A DNA stretch of 6,419 nt from Paratractidigestivibacter sp963591565 (GCA_963591565.1 CAVAUD010000116.1:1-6419), one strand, 5' to 3'; shown: positions 1-6,389, counted from the first letter of the stretch. Made by a program: numbers and translations. Notes: generated from the letters alone by a model not told the origin.

Positions 1-12
1 GCGCCGCCGCCC

Positions 13-1347
13 CTACTTCCCGGCGCCGGTCAGAAGCGCGTTGAGGTAGAAGATCCCGTCCTTGGCGCCGGTGTGCAGGGTCCCGCCGTAGCGGCCGACG
101 ATGCAGTTCATCGACTTCATGCCAAAGCCGTGGTTCGCTTGGTCCTTCTTGATGGTCTGGGGCACGCCGTCGACGAAGCGCGGCGGCACGGCGTAGTAGT
201 TCTCGATGTTGATGGCGACCATCCCGCCGCGCCGGGTGACGCCCAGCGTGATCGTGCGGCGCTCCTCGTCGCCCACCTTGCGCGTCGCCTCGATGGCGTT
301 GTCCAGGGCGTTTCCAAAGAACGCGTAGATGTCGGAGGGCGTCATGAAGTCCAGCGCCGCGCCGTCGGCGATGCACGACAGCGTGATGTTCTCGCCGGAG
401 CAGGCCAGGCTCTTCTCGGTCAAGATCGTGTCCAGGGCCTCGTTGCCCGTCTCGACCACCGAGTCATAAACGCGCACCTCACGGGCGATGTCCTTCAATG
501 CCTCCTTGTCGACCATGTCACCGGAGTCCGCGAAGTGGCGGATCTGGTGGCGGATGTCGTGGCACTTGATGTTGATCGCGTCGATGTTCTCTTTGGACAG
601 GCGGTACTGGCGGTCGCGCTCGGCCAAGAGGCGCTCGGTCTCCTCCTTTTGGTCGTGCATGCTGCGCGCGTACAGGATCTCGAACTCGGCGAACAGCACG
701 AACGCGCACAGGATCGAGTGGACCATGCGCAGCATGACGAGCGACGTGTAGGGGATACCCACCCAGACCAGGCTCTTGATCAAGATGTCGAAGTAGATGA
801 TCACGATGATGACGATCAAAAACATCGCCAGCATCGACTTGTCCTCGACGCTGGCCAGGCCGTTCTTGTCGATTGGCCTAATAAAGACCAGGTAGCCCAG
901 GGCGTAGACAAGAAGCGGGATGCCCAGGCCCACGATGGAGGCCATGGGCTCGGCCATCGAGCCGCTCGAGCGGTGCGTCACGACGATGCTGAGAAGAACC
1001 TCAAGGCCGCTCGCCAGGTTCTGCATCGTGTAGCCGGCGCTCGCGCAGAAAAGCGCAGGCCACAGGCCCACGTCGAAGCTCCACATGATGAGAAGGGCCG
1101 AAACGCCGAGAAGCACCGTGAACGTCACGCACGACTCCACGACGTCCAACCCGGTGACAAGTCCCGCGGCCACCGGCGCCGTGCACCCCACGAGCAGGGC
1201 CGCGATCGACACGGTTTGCCGCAGGTTGGAGTCGGGCCGGCGCGGCAGCTTGTTGGCCAGCATGAAGGTGGGGATGACCAGCGTCACGACGATTTGGATC
1301 GCCCAGCGCGCCGAGATGATCTTCTCGCCGAGAAGGGCCAGGCTCAT
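13..1347 (-). CDS. AgrC-like GHKL sensor histidine kinase
   Basis: A membrane sensor kinase of 444 residues that should autophosphorylate on a histidine and pass the phosphate to the adjacent LytTR regulator. The N-terminal half has about seven hydrophobic segments (roughly residues 10-32, 45-67, 69-91, 95-123, 135-157, 171-190, 203-226). A charged, probably coiled-coil stretch (about 227-258) links them to the catalytic part. The H-box reads KCHDIRHQIRH with H263 as the likely phosphoacceptor. The N-box FGNALDNAIEA covers 345-354 (N346, D349, N350), and the G-box HGFGMKSM starts at H406. This arrangement, with HATPase_c_5 type GHKL motifs, is that of peptide-sensing AgrC/ComD-like kinases; the actual ligand is unknown. 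The ATG at 1347 is chosen because it overlaps the regulator's stop (ATGA). A start at 1431 would run 28 implausible residues back inside the regulator gene. No agrB- or agrD-like gene is visible. Whatever lies downstream is outside the window. Confidence 0.9.
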   Translation of the reverse strand: MSLALLGEKIISARWAIQIVVTLVIPTFMLANKLPRRPDSNLRQTVSIAALLVGCTAPVAAGLVTGLDVVESCVTFTVLLGVSALLIMWSFDVGLWPALFCASAGYTMQNLASGLEVLLSIVVTHRSSGSMAEPMASIVGLGIPLLVYALGYLVFIRPIDKNGLASVEDKSMLAMFLIVIIVIIYFDILIKSLVWVGIPYTSLVMLRMVHSILCAFVLFAEFEILYARSMHDQKEETERLLAERDRQYRLSKENIDAINIKCHDIRHQIRHFADSGDMVDKEALKDIAREVRVYDSVVETGNEALDTILTEKSLACSGENITLSCIADGAALDFMTPSDIYAFFGNALDNAIEATRKVGDEERRTITLGVTRRGGMVAINIENYYAVPPRFVDGVPQTIKKDQANHGFGMKSMNCIVGRYGGTLHTGAKDGIFYLNALLTGAGK

Positions 1348-2054
1348 CGGTGGCCACCCAGGTAGTCGGTCACCTTGTCGACGACCTCGCGCTTGTGGGT
1401 GCGCGAGACGCGCAGCAGGCTGCCGTCGCACATCTGGATCTCGGCGCTTCTCACCAGGGAGATCTTGTCCATGTTGGCAAGGCAGCTCTTGGAGACGCGC
1501 ACGATGGGGGCGTCGGAGAGCTCCTCCTCGATCTGCACGAGGGAGCCGCGCGCGTCGATGGGGTCATCGTCGACCAGGTGGTAGGTGAGGCGGTGCTTGG
1601 TGACCTCGATGTAGACGAGGTTGCGCAGGGGGATGACGCGGATCCCGTCCTCGGTCGTGACGGTCACGGTGCGGCCCGCCGCCTGGTTGACGGCGCGAAG
1701 GGCGCGGTCCAAGGACAGCTTGAGGTTGCCGTACGTGACGGGCTTCAAGATGAAGCCGATCGCACCAACCTCGTAACCCTTCACCGCGTACTTGGCCAAA
1801 TTGGTTACAAAAATGATGGGGATATCCTGGTCGAAGGTGCGCAGGAGCTGCGCTGCCTCCATGCCGTTGATCCCCGGCATCTCGATGTCCAAGAGGCACA
1901 GGTCGTAGTGGCCCTTGTCAGAGAGCATCTCCATGGCAGAGGTGTGCCAGGTTATCTTGAACTCGACGCCGTGCGCCTGGCCGTAGCGGCGCAGAAGCTC
2001 GCTTAAGCGCTGAGCCTCCTCGGCCTCATCCTCGACGAGAAGAGTGCGGTACAT
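1344..2054 (-). CDS. LytTR-family DNA-binding response regulator
   Basis: A 236-residue cytoplasmic response regulator that should bind DNA when phosphorylated by the kinase encoded immediately downstream. The receiver domain (about 1-122) has the acidic pair E8/D9, phosphoacceptor D56 within LLDIEMPG, T84 in IFVTN and the conserved K104 followed by P105. The C-terminal half (about 128-233) matches a LytTR domain, including RVIPLRNLVYIEV near 139-151 and VRVSKSCLANMDKI near 185-198. The length is normal for the AgrA/LytR/VirR group. The ATG at 2054 is preceded by AAGGGGGAGA, 7 bases upstream. The gene ends in a 4-base overlap with the kinase start, indicating one operon. Its targets are not shown by the sequence; the divergent lipoprotein and GH3 genes are natural candidates. 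Confidence 0.93.
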   Translation of the reverse strand: MYRTLLVEDEAEEAQRLSELLRRYGQAHGVEFKITWHTSAMEMLSDKGHYDLCLLDIEMPGINGMEAAQLLRTFDQDIPIIFVTNLAKYAVKGYEVGAIGFILKPVTYGNLKLSLDRALRAVNQAAGRTVTVTTEDGIRVIPLRNLVYIEVTKHRLTYHLVDDDPIDARGSLVQIEEELSDAPIVRVSKSCLANMDKISLVRSAEIQMCDGSLLRVSRTHKREVVDKVTDYLGGHR

Positions 2055-2060
2055 AGTTTG

Positions 2061-2070
2061 TCTCCCCCTT
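2061..2070 (-). promoter_or_regulatory. Ribosome binding site of the response regulator
   Basis: On the minus strand this reads AAGGGGGAGA, a strong Shine-Dalgarno sequence whose GGAG core ends 7 bases before the ATG at 2054. It supports that start codon. The kinase start at 1347 has no comparable site, which fits translational coupling across the ATGA overlap. Confidence 0.8.
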
Positions 2071-2084
2071 TATTCGCGACGCCC

Positions 2085-2115
2085 AGTATAGGCGCGCCGG
2101 TGAGCGGTCGCGCAA
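2085..2115 (-). promoter_or_regulatory. Candidate sigma-70-type promoter of the regulator-kinase operon
   Basis: Reading leftward, TATACT (2090-2085) matches the -10 consensus at five of six positions and lies about 30 bases upstream of the start codon. TTGCGC (2115-2110) could be a poor -35 box, but the spacing is 19 bases, longer than ideal. A transcript from here would have a leader of about 25 bases containing the strong Shine-Dalgarno site. The poor -35 box would be compatible with an activator-dependent promoter, which is inference. Confidence 0.4.
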
Positions 2116-2281
2116 CTGGTGTCGTGTCTTTCGCATATTAGGGTACCAAACGCGCATCTTTGGGGTGGTCGGCCGTTCACGGCCAAAATCGACCGTCTGC
2201 GGGCGCCGCTCGCCGCCGCGGGGCGCCCTTCATGCTTTCAGCCCGGGACTTTATGACAAATGTGACGGAGAGGTTAACGGG

Positions 2282-2413
2282 GGCCTTACATTGGTAGCCA
2301 GTAAGCCATGCCCTCGCCGCCTGGTGCGGGGCAATTGGGGAGAAAGCGTCCCAAAAGGGACACGAATCGGCCGTCTACCTGCGGTTGGTTCAAAAGGGAG
2401 AAAGAAGGACACC
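2282..2413 (+). promoter_or_regulatory. Possible structured 5' leader of the lipoprotein gene
   Basis: The right half of the divergent intergenic region can form several hairpins in the sense of the lipoprotein mRNA. Hairpin one spans 2282-2307 (7 bp, one bulged C at 2284). Hairpin two spans 2309-2333 (8 bp, one bulged T at 2314). Hairpin three spans 2348-2361 (GTCCC, AAAA loop, GGGAC). The loop of the first holds GGTAG (2293-2297), complementary to CTACC at 2375-2379, a possible long-range contact. The leader ends with purine-rich GAGAAAGAAGGA and the ATG at 2414. I recognise no known riboswitch class. The promoter is not clear: weak elements near 2253-2292 do not reach good consensus spacing. 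The rest of the region, 2116-2281, holds a GC-rich hairpin (2201-2207 with 2222-2228) and nothing I can name. Confidence 0.35.
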
Positions 2414-2890
2414 ATGAAGAAACAGCTTGTTGTGGGCGCCGCCATCGCCGTTGCCCTGAGCATGCCCCTCGTCGCCTGCGGCGGCAGCAGCTCGAGCTCC
2501 AGCTCCAGCAACACCTCCTCCAGCACCACCACGACCACCAGCTCCTCCTCGAGCTCCAGCTTCGACGCCGTTGAGGCCTACCAGGGCCAGTGGCGCGGCT
2601 CCGTCGAGATGACCGGCCAGACCGTCTACGGCACCGCCGGCGGCTCCGAGCAGATGCTCGACGTCAACCTCGAGTCCGACGGCTCCTGCACCGTTGTTCC
2701 CCTGGAGGCCCACGCCGACCTTCTCAACGACAAGGGCACCTGGGAGGGCACCGAGTCCACCATCACCCTGCACCTCGAGAAGGCTGGCGACATCGAGCTG
2801 ACCGTCTCTGGTAAGAACACCGCCTCGGCCGACGCGAAGCTCTTCGAGATCGCCGACTTCGAGACCATCGACTTCGACTTCTACGGCTAA
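2414..2890 (+). CDS. Small secreted lipoprotein with Ser/Thr-rich tether
   Basis: A 158-residue lipoprotein. Residues 1-21 are a type II signal peptide: MKKQ, a hydrophobic core, then the lipobox LVAC with C22 as the lipidated cysteine. Residues 25-49 are a low-complexity run of only Ser, Thr and one Asn, a flexible tether that would hold the domain away from the membrane. The remaining roughly 109 residues are acidic and beta-rich in pattern, starting with YQGQWRGSVEM (56-66) and including GTWEGTESTITLHLEKAG (108-125). Alternating hydrophobic strands and Gly-Trp turns suggest a small beta-barrel or lipocalin-like fold, but I cannot assign a family or ligand. The ATG at 2414 is preferred because AAGGA (2405-2409) precedes it and the signal peptide starts there. 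A longer open frame back to 2165 has no such support. A strong terminator follows. Confidence 0.85.
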   Translation: MKKQLVVGAAIAVALSMPLVACGGSSSSSSSSNTSSSTTTTTSSSSSSSFDAVEAYQGQWRGSVEMTGQTVYGTAGGSEQMLDVNLESDGSCTVVPLEAHADLLNDKGTWEGTESTITLHLEKAGDIELTVSGKNTASADAKLFEIADFETIDFDFYG

Positions 2891-2984
2891 GCCATCCGCT
2901 GCGTGAAGCAGCTGTCTGAGTGGGAGGGCGCGGCCGTAACGGCGCCGCGCGCTCCGGGAAGAGCACTCTCTCAAAGAGGGCTTA

Positions 2985-2996
2985 GGTCTTAAGACC
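2985..2996. repeat. 12-bp perfect palindrome next to the terminator
   Basis: GGTCTTAAGACC is a perfect palindrome lying directly against the terminator and sharing two bases with its left arm. It could be a dimeric operator, the base of an alternative RNA hairpin (GGTC, TTAA loop, GACC), or chance. Other small inverted repeats sit upstream in the same 3' region, for example GCTGC/GCAGC at 2898-2912. Confidence 0.35.
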
Positions 2997-3037
2997 GGTC
3001 CGCCGCCCACCTCCTGCGGCGGCGGACCGGCTTTTTT
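2995..3037 (+). terminator. Strong intrinsic terminator between lipoprotein and GH3 genes
   Basis: A 13-bp perfect GC-rich stem (2995-3007 with 3018-3030) closes a 10-base loop and is followed by C and six T residues (3032-3037). This is a textbook rho-independent terminator for the lipoprotein transcript. It ends only 30 bases before the GH3 start codon, so the hairpin lies close to that gene's Shine-Dalgarno site. Confidence 0.88.
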
Positions 3038-3053
3038 ATCAACAGGGTCTCTC

Positions 3054-3060
3054 GAAAGGA
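3054..3060 (+). promoter_or_regulatory. Ribosome binding site of the GH3 gene
   Basis: GAAAGGA lies 7 bases before the ATG at 3068 and fixes the start of the glycosidase. It follows the terminator T-tract by only 16 bases. Confidence 0.8.
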
Positions 3061-3067
3061 TCTAACA

Positions 3068-6037
3068 ATGGCTGAGAAGAAGCCGAAGAAGCCCATCACA
3101 CGCCGCAAGTTCGTCGCCAACACCGCTGTCTCGGCCGGCCTTCTGGGCGTGACTGCCGCCGCCAACATCGGCACCAACATGTTCCGCTCGCTTCTCGACC
3201 ACTACCTGGGCGGACGTCCCTCGACGGTCGAGCACGTCGCAGGTTCCGAGAACTGGGACACCAACTACTACGACGCCCAGTTCCGCGGCCGCGCCAAGGC
3301 GACCGAGGAGGCCAACAAGATCGTGACCGAGATCCTGGGCGAGGGCGCCGTCCTGCTCAAGAACGACGGCACGCTGCCGCTGTCCGCCGGCGCCGAGATC
3401 AGCCTTCTGGGCCGCTATGCCGCCGACCCCATCTACGGCGGCGCGGGCTCGGGCACCGTTGACGCCAGCTCCTGCGTGAACCTGCACGACGGCATCGCCG
3501 CCGCCGGCCTCAACATCAACGAGACCGCCTACCAGTTCATCGCCGGCGCCTACAGCAACTACCCCAAGGCCGACATCACGATGGACAACCCCTCCACGGC
3601 CTGCTACTACATCGGCGAGATCCCCTGGAGCGCCTATTCGTCCGACGCCCAGGCCTCCATCGCCGGCACGACCGCCGTCGTGGTCATCGGCCGTGGCGGC
3701 GGCGAGGGCGGCGACCTCTCGCGCGACCTTCTCGCCGACCTTAACTCCGGCGTCTCCAAGACCTTCACGGCAAACGACGAGACCGCCAACTACGTCGAGG
3801 GCCAGCACGAGCTCGAGCTGACCGTCGAGGAGAAGAGCCTGCTCGCGGCCGCCAAGGCCAGCTGCAGCAAGGTGGTCGTTGTCATCAACGCCTCCACGCC
3901 GATCGAGGCCGGCCCCCTGATGGAGGGCGAGTACGCCGCCGACGCGATCCTGTGCGTGGGCTCCTTGGGCGCCACCGGCGCGACCGCCGTGGGCCAGCTG
4001 CTCACCGGCGCCGTCAACCCCTCCGGCCGCACGACCGACATCTGGGCGGCCGACTTCACCGCCGACCCGACCTTCGGCAACTTTGGCGGCAAGAACTACA
4101 CCGACGTGTCCGGCTACTACACCAGCAACTTCACCAGCACCGCCTCTGACGGCACCGCCTACTTTGTCGAGTACAAAGAGGGCATCTACATGGGCTATCG
4201 CTACTACGAGACCGCCGCGGTCGAGGCTGCTGCCGGCAACTACAACGGCTTTGACTACGACAGCGCCGTCGTCTTCCCGTTTGGCTACGGCCTTTCCTAC
4301 ACGACCTTCTCGCAGAAGCTCGACACCGCGGGCGTCACCGGCGACAACGTCGTCGCGACCGTGACCGTCACCAACACCGGCGACGTGGCCGGCAAGGACG
4401 TCGTGGAGATCTACTACACCGCCCCCTACACCAAGGGCAAGACCGAGAAGTCCGCGGTTGTCCTGGGCGCCTTCGCCAAGACCGACCTGCTGGAGCCGGG
4501 CAAGTCCCAGACGCTTGAGCTCGAGTTCCCCGTTCGCCAGATGGCGTCTTGGAGCTCCGACAAGGGCGCCTACGTGCTGGACGAGGGCGAGTACGTGATT
4601 AGTCTGCGCACCGACTCGCACACCGTCGTCGACTCTGTGACCGCGACCGTCTCGGCCAAGACCTACGACACCGACGACGTGACCGGCACCAAGCTCGAGA
4701 ACCAGTTCGCCGACCTCACCGAGTACATGGAGAAGAACACCACGGCCTTCTCGCGCGCCGACTTCAAGGGCACCTTCCCCGAGGCTGCTAAGGACAAGGA
4801 CGCCTCTTCCTGCGGCATCGAGTTCGTCGAGTACAACTGGAAGGACCACGAGGACTCCTCTGCCGTCATGCCGACGACCGGCGCGAGCAACGGCCTGCAG
4901 CTCATCGACCTGCGCGGCCTGGACTACGACGACGAGAAGTGGGACACCCTGCTTGACCAGGTCTCGGTTGACGAGATGACCAACATGCTCAACGACGCGG
5001 CCTACAACACCGCGGCCATCGAGTCCATCTCGAAGCCCGAGACCGCCGAGCCCGACGGCCCGGCCGGCTTCACCTCGCTCACCGGCCCGACCGGCAACTG
5101 CGCGTACTGCTCCGAGTTCATCATGGCCCAGACCTGGAACGTCGAGCTCATGGAGCGCATGGGCCAGATGGTGGGCCAGGAGGCGCTGGCCTCCGGCTAC
5201 AACGGCTGGTACGCGCCGGCGTTCAACACGCACCGCAGCCCGTTTGCCGGCCGTAACTTCGAGTACTACTCCGAGGACCCGGTGCTGGGCGGCAAGATCG
5301 GCGCCGCCGTCGTCTCGGGCGCGGCTTCCAACGGCTGCTACGCGATGATCAAGCACTTCGCCTTGAACGACCAGGAGTCCTACCGTGTCCAGCACGTGGC
5401 CACCTGGGCGACCGAGCAGACCGCGCGCGAGATCTACCTGCGCCAGTTCGAGATCCCGGTCAAGGAGGCGACCTGCGAGATCAAGTACATCTCCGACGAC
5501 AAGGGCACCCTCTCGACCAAGAAGATGCGCGGCTGCACCGCCGTCATGAGCTCCTTCAACTACGTGGGCACCGAGTGGGCCGGCGGCCGCAAGAGCCTGT
5601 GCACCAACGTGCTGCGCGGCGAGTGGGGCTTCCAGGGCTGCGTCATCACCGACTTCAACCTCTACGGCCACATGGACAAGAACGCGGCCTTGGCCGGCGG
5701 CACCGACCTTGAGCTCACCTACAAGGCGATGACCGGCGACTTCAAGGGCACCAACACGGCGACCGTCGTGTCTCAGCTGCGCGAGTCCACCCACCGCGTG
5801 CTCTACACCGTGGTCAACTCCAACGCGATGCAGGGCATGGCGCCGGGCTCGAAGGTGACCTACGGCGTGGCTCCGTGGCAGATGGGCGTCTGGGGCGGAA
5901 GCGCCGCGCTCGTCGCGCTGGCCGGCTTCTTTGGCTGGCGCGCGTACAGCGCCCGCCGCGCGCTCAACGAGCAGAAGGCCGGCGAGGCCGGAGCGTCGGA
6001 CGCCGCCGCGGACGAGGCTGCGAAGACGGCCAAGTAA
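3068..6037 (+). CDS. Membrane-anchored GH3 glycoside hydrolase (beta-glucosidase-like), reversed domain order
   Basis: A 989-residue glycosidase expected to release terminal sugars from beta-linked glycosides outside the cell; the substrate cannot be read from sequence. The N-terminus has KKPITRRKF (8-15), a twin-arginine motif, then a mildly hydrophobic Ala/Gly/Val stretch (about 16-33), which fits a Tat signal. The alpha/beta sandwich domain comes first (about 80-410), with AVLLKNDGTLPL (94-105) and GRGGGEGGD, where E213 is the candidate acid/base. YKEGIYMGYRYYET (369-382) and FPFGYGLSYTTF (403-414) follow. An Fn3-like domain (about 428-525) comes next. The TIM barrel is last, with DGPAG (663-667), NTHRSPFAGRNFEYYSEDP (720-738), KHF (762-764) and nucleophile D862 in GCVITDFNLYG. 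Most GH3 enzymes have the barrel first; the reverse order is known from Ruminococcus and Butyrivibrio beta-glucosidases. A single membrane segment (about 939-957) followed by Arg-rich residues and an Ala/Glu/Lys tail suggests an outward-facing enzyme anchored at its C-terminus. All expected active-site residues are present. Confidence 0.93.
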   Translation: MAEKKPKKPITRRKFVANTAVSAGLLGVTAAANIGTNMFRSLLDHYLGGRPSTVEHVAGSENWDTNYYDAQFRGRAKATEEANKIVTEILGEGAVLLKNDGTLPLSAGAEISLLGRYAADPIYGGAGSGTVDASSCVNLHDGIAAAGLNINETAYQFIAGAYSNYPKADITMDNPSTACYYIGEIPWSAYSSDAQASIAGTTAVVVIGRGGGEGGDLSRDLLADLNSGVSKTFTANDETANYVEGQHELELTVEEKSLLAAAKASCSKVVVVINASTPIEAGPLMEGEYAADAILCVGSLGATGATAVGQLLTGAVNPSGRTTDIWAADFTADPTFGNFGGKNYTDVSGYYTSNFTSTASDGTAYFVEYKEGIYMGYRYYETAAVEAAAGNYNGFDYDSAVVFPFGYGLSYTTFSQKLDTAGVTGDNVVATVTVTNTGDVAGKDVVEIYYTAPYTKGKTEKSAVVLGAFAKTDLLEPGKSQTLELEFPVRQMASWSSDKGAYVLDEGEYVISLRTDSHTVVDSVTATVSAKTYDTDDVTGTKLENQFADLTEYMEKNTTAFSRADFKGTFPEAAKDKDASSCGIEFVEYNWKDHEDSSAVMPTTGASNGLQLIDLRGLDYDDEKWDTLLDQVSVDEMTNMLNDAAYNTAAIESISKPETAEPDGPAGFTSLTGPTGNCAYCSEFIMAQTWNVELMERMGQMVGQEALASGYNGWYAPAFNTHRSPFAGRNFEYYSEDPVLGGKIGAAVVSGAASNGCYAMIKHFALNDQESYRVQHVATWATEQTAREIYLRQFEIPVKEATCEIKYISDDKGTLSTKKMRGCTAVMSSFNYVGTEWAGGRKSLCTNVLRGEWGFQGCVITDFNLYGHMDKNAALAGGTDLELTYKAMTGDFKGTNTATVVSQLRESTHRVLYTVVNSNAMQGMAPGSKVTYGVAPWQMGVWGGSAALVALAGFFGWRAYSARRALNEQKAGEAGASDAAADEAAKTAK

Positions 6038-6109
6038 GCGCTGGTAGTTAGTTTGGTCTCTTGGTGGGCCGGGCTTCTCGCCTAACCTGCCTTGACTTTC
6101 TCCCCTTGG

Positions 6110-6152
6110 ACGGGCGACGGGTCGCTTTGCGGCTCGCCGCCCGTTCGCTTTT
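6110..6152 (+). terminator. Probable intrinsic terminator of the GH3 gene
   Basis: An inverted repeat pairs ACGGGCG (6110-6116) with CGCCCGT (6138-6144). After one mismatch it continues inward through 6118-6124 with 6130-6136, with one or two G-T pairs, around a short CTTTG loop. A weak T-tract (TTCGCTTTT) follows. It lies 73 bases after the GH3 stop codon. The stem is strong but the T-run is interrupted, so termination is likely rather than certain. Between the stop codon and this hairpin I see nothing else. Confidence 0.6.
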
Positions 6153-6160
6153 GCGGGGGG

Positions 6161-6218
6161 GGCGGCCGTGGCCGGGGCGGGGCCGGGCGGCCGTGGGCGG
6201 GGCGGGGCCGGGCGGCCG
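6161..6218 (+). repeat. 25-bp G-rich tandem repeat, about 2.3 copies
   Basis: Two full units (6161-6185 and 6186-6210) differ only at their 12th base (C versus G); a third begins with the same 8 bases at 6211. Each unit begins GGCGGCCGTGG and ends GGGGCGGGGCCG. An 8-G run (6155-6162) leads into it. From 6174 to 6220 there are eight runs of three or more G separated by loops of 7 bases or fewer, so the plus strand meets the usual G-quadruplex motif twice over. It is non-coding by appearance, and open frames through it are composition artefacts. Confidence 0.8.
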
Positions 6219-6221
6219 GGT

Positions 6222-6290
6222 TGCGCCGGAATCGGGCCGTATCAGTGTCCGAGCCCGAAATGTGCGCCCGATTCGCCCCTTATCAGTGCC
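6222..6290 (+). repeat. Two direct copies of a roughly 28-bp motif at a 41-bp period
   Basis: The copies at 6222-6249 and 6263-6290 match at 22 of 28 positions without gaps. Conserved cores are TGCGCC at the start and TATCAGTG 18 bases later. A third, inverted copy lies at the window edge. The spacing of conserved blocks is identical in all copies, which argues for a repeat family rather than chance. No gene is called in 6038-6419. Confidence 0.65.
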
Positions 6291-6380
6291 TCGCCAAGCT
6301 CGACGTTAAGGTCTTCTCAGCAAAACCCCAGGTAGATGAGTTGGCGAGAAAACCTTGGCATCTCCGAAGCCCTTCTCGCC
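6290..6380. other. Overlapping, mutually exclusive inverted repeats between the motif copies
   Basis: CTCGCCAA (6290-6297) is perfectly complementary to TTGGCGAG (6341-6348). GGCGAGAA (6343-6350) is perfectly complementary to TTCTCGCC (6373-6380). The two pairings share bases 6343-6348 and so cannot form together. This may reflect RNA structure or simply the internal repeats of an extragenic element. No coding sequence is supported here. Confidence 0.4.
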
Positions 6381-6389
6381 CTCTCAAAA

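Noticed and set aside
73..1365. A 430-codon plus-strand open frame opposite the kinase gene
   Set aside because: It is rich in Arg, His, Asp and Val with no domain pattern, and it lies antisense to a well-supported GHKL kinase. Treated as a shadow frame.
2171..2184. Hairpin GGCCG-TTCA-CGGCC considered as a terminator
   Set aside because: The stem is only 5 bp and is followed by A residues on the plus strand. On the minus strand the T residues precede rather than follow the stem.
2165..2413. Upstream in-frame extension of the lipoprotein
   Set aside because: It would place 83 residues before a perfect lipoprotein signal peptide and has no Shine-Dalgarno site. The ATG at 2414 has one.
2055..2413. 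Paired LytTR binding boxes in the divergent region
   Set aside because: Isolated near-matches exist, such as CCAGTTGCG on the minus strand, but no second box lies about 21 bases away on the same helical face.
2390..3010. A 206-codon minus-strand open frame across the lipoprotein gene and terminator
   Set aside because: It translates to Gly/Ala-rich sequence from the antisense of the Ser/Thr tether and runs through a terminator hairpin. No ribosome site or motif supports it.
3062..5794. A 910-codon open frame on the minus strand opposite the GH3 gene
   Set aside because: Its translation is low-complexity Gly/Val/Ala/Arg/Asp with no recognisable domain. It is the expected antisense shadow of GC-biased codons, while the plus strand encodes a complete GH3 enzyme with all active-site motifs.
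6161..6301. CRISPR array
   Set aside because: The 25-bp units are contiguous with no spacers. The 41-bp-period motif has only two imperfect direct copies and no cas genes nearby.
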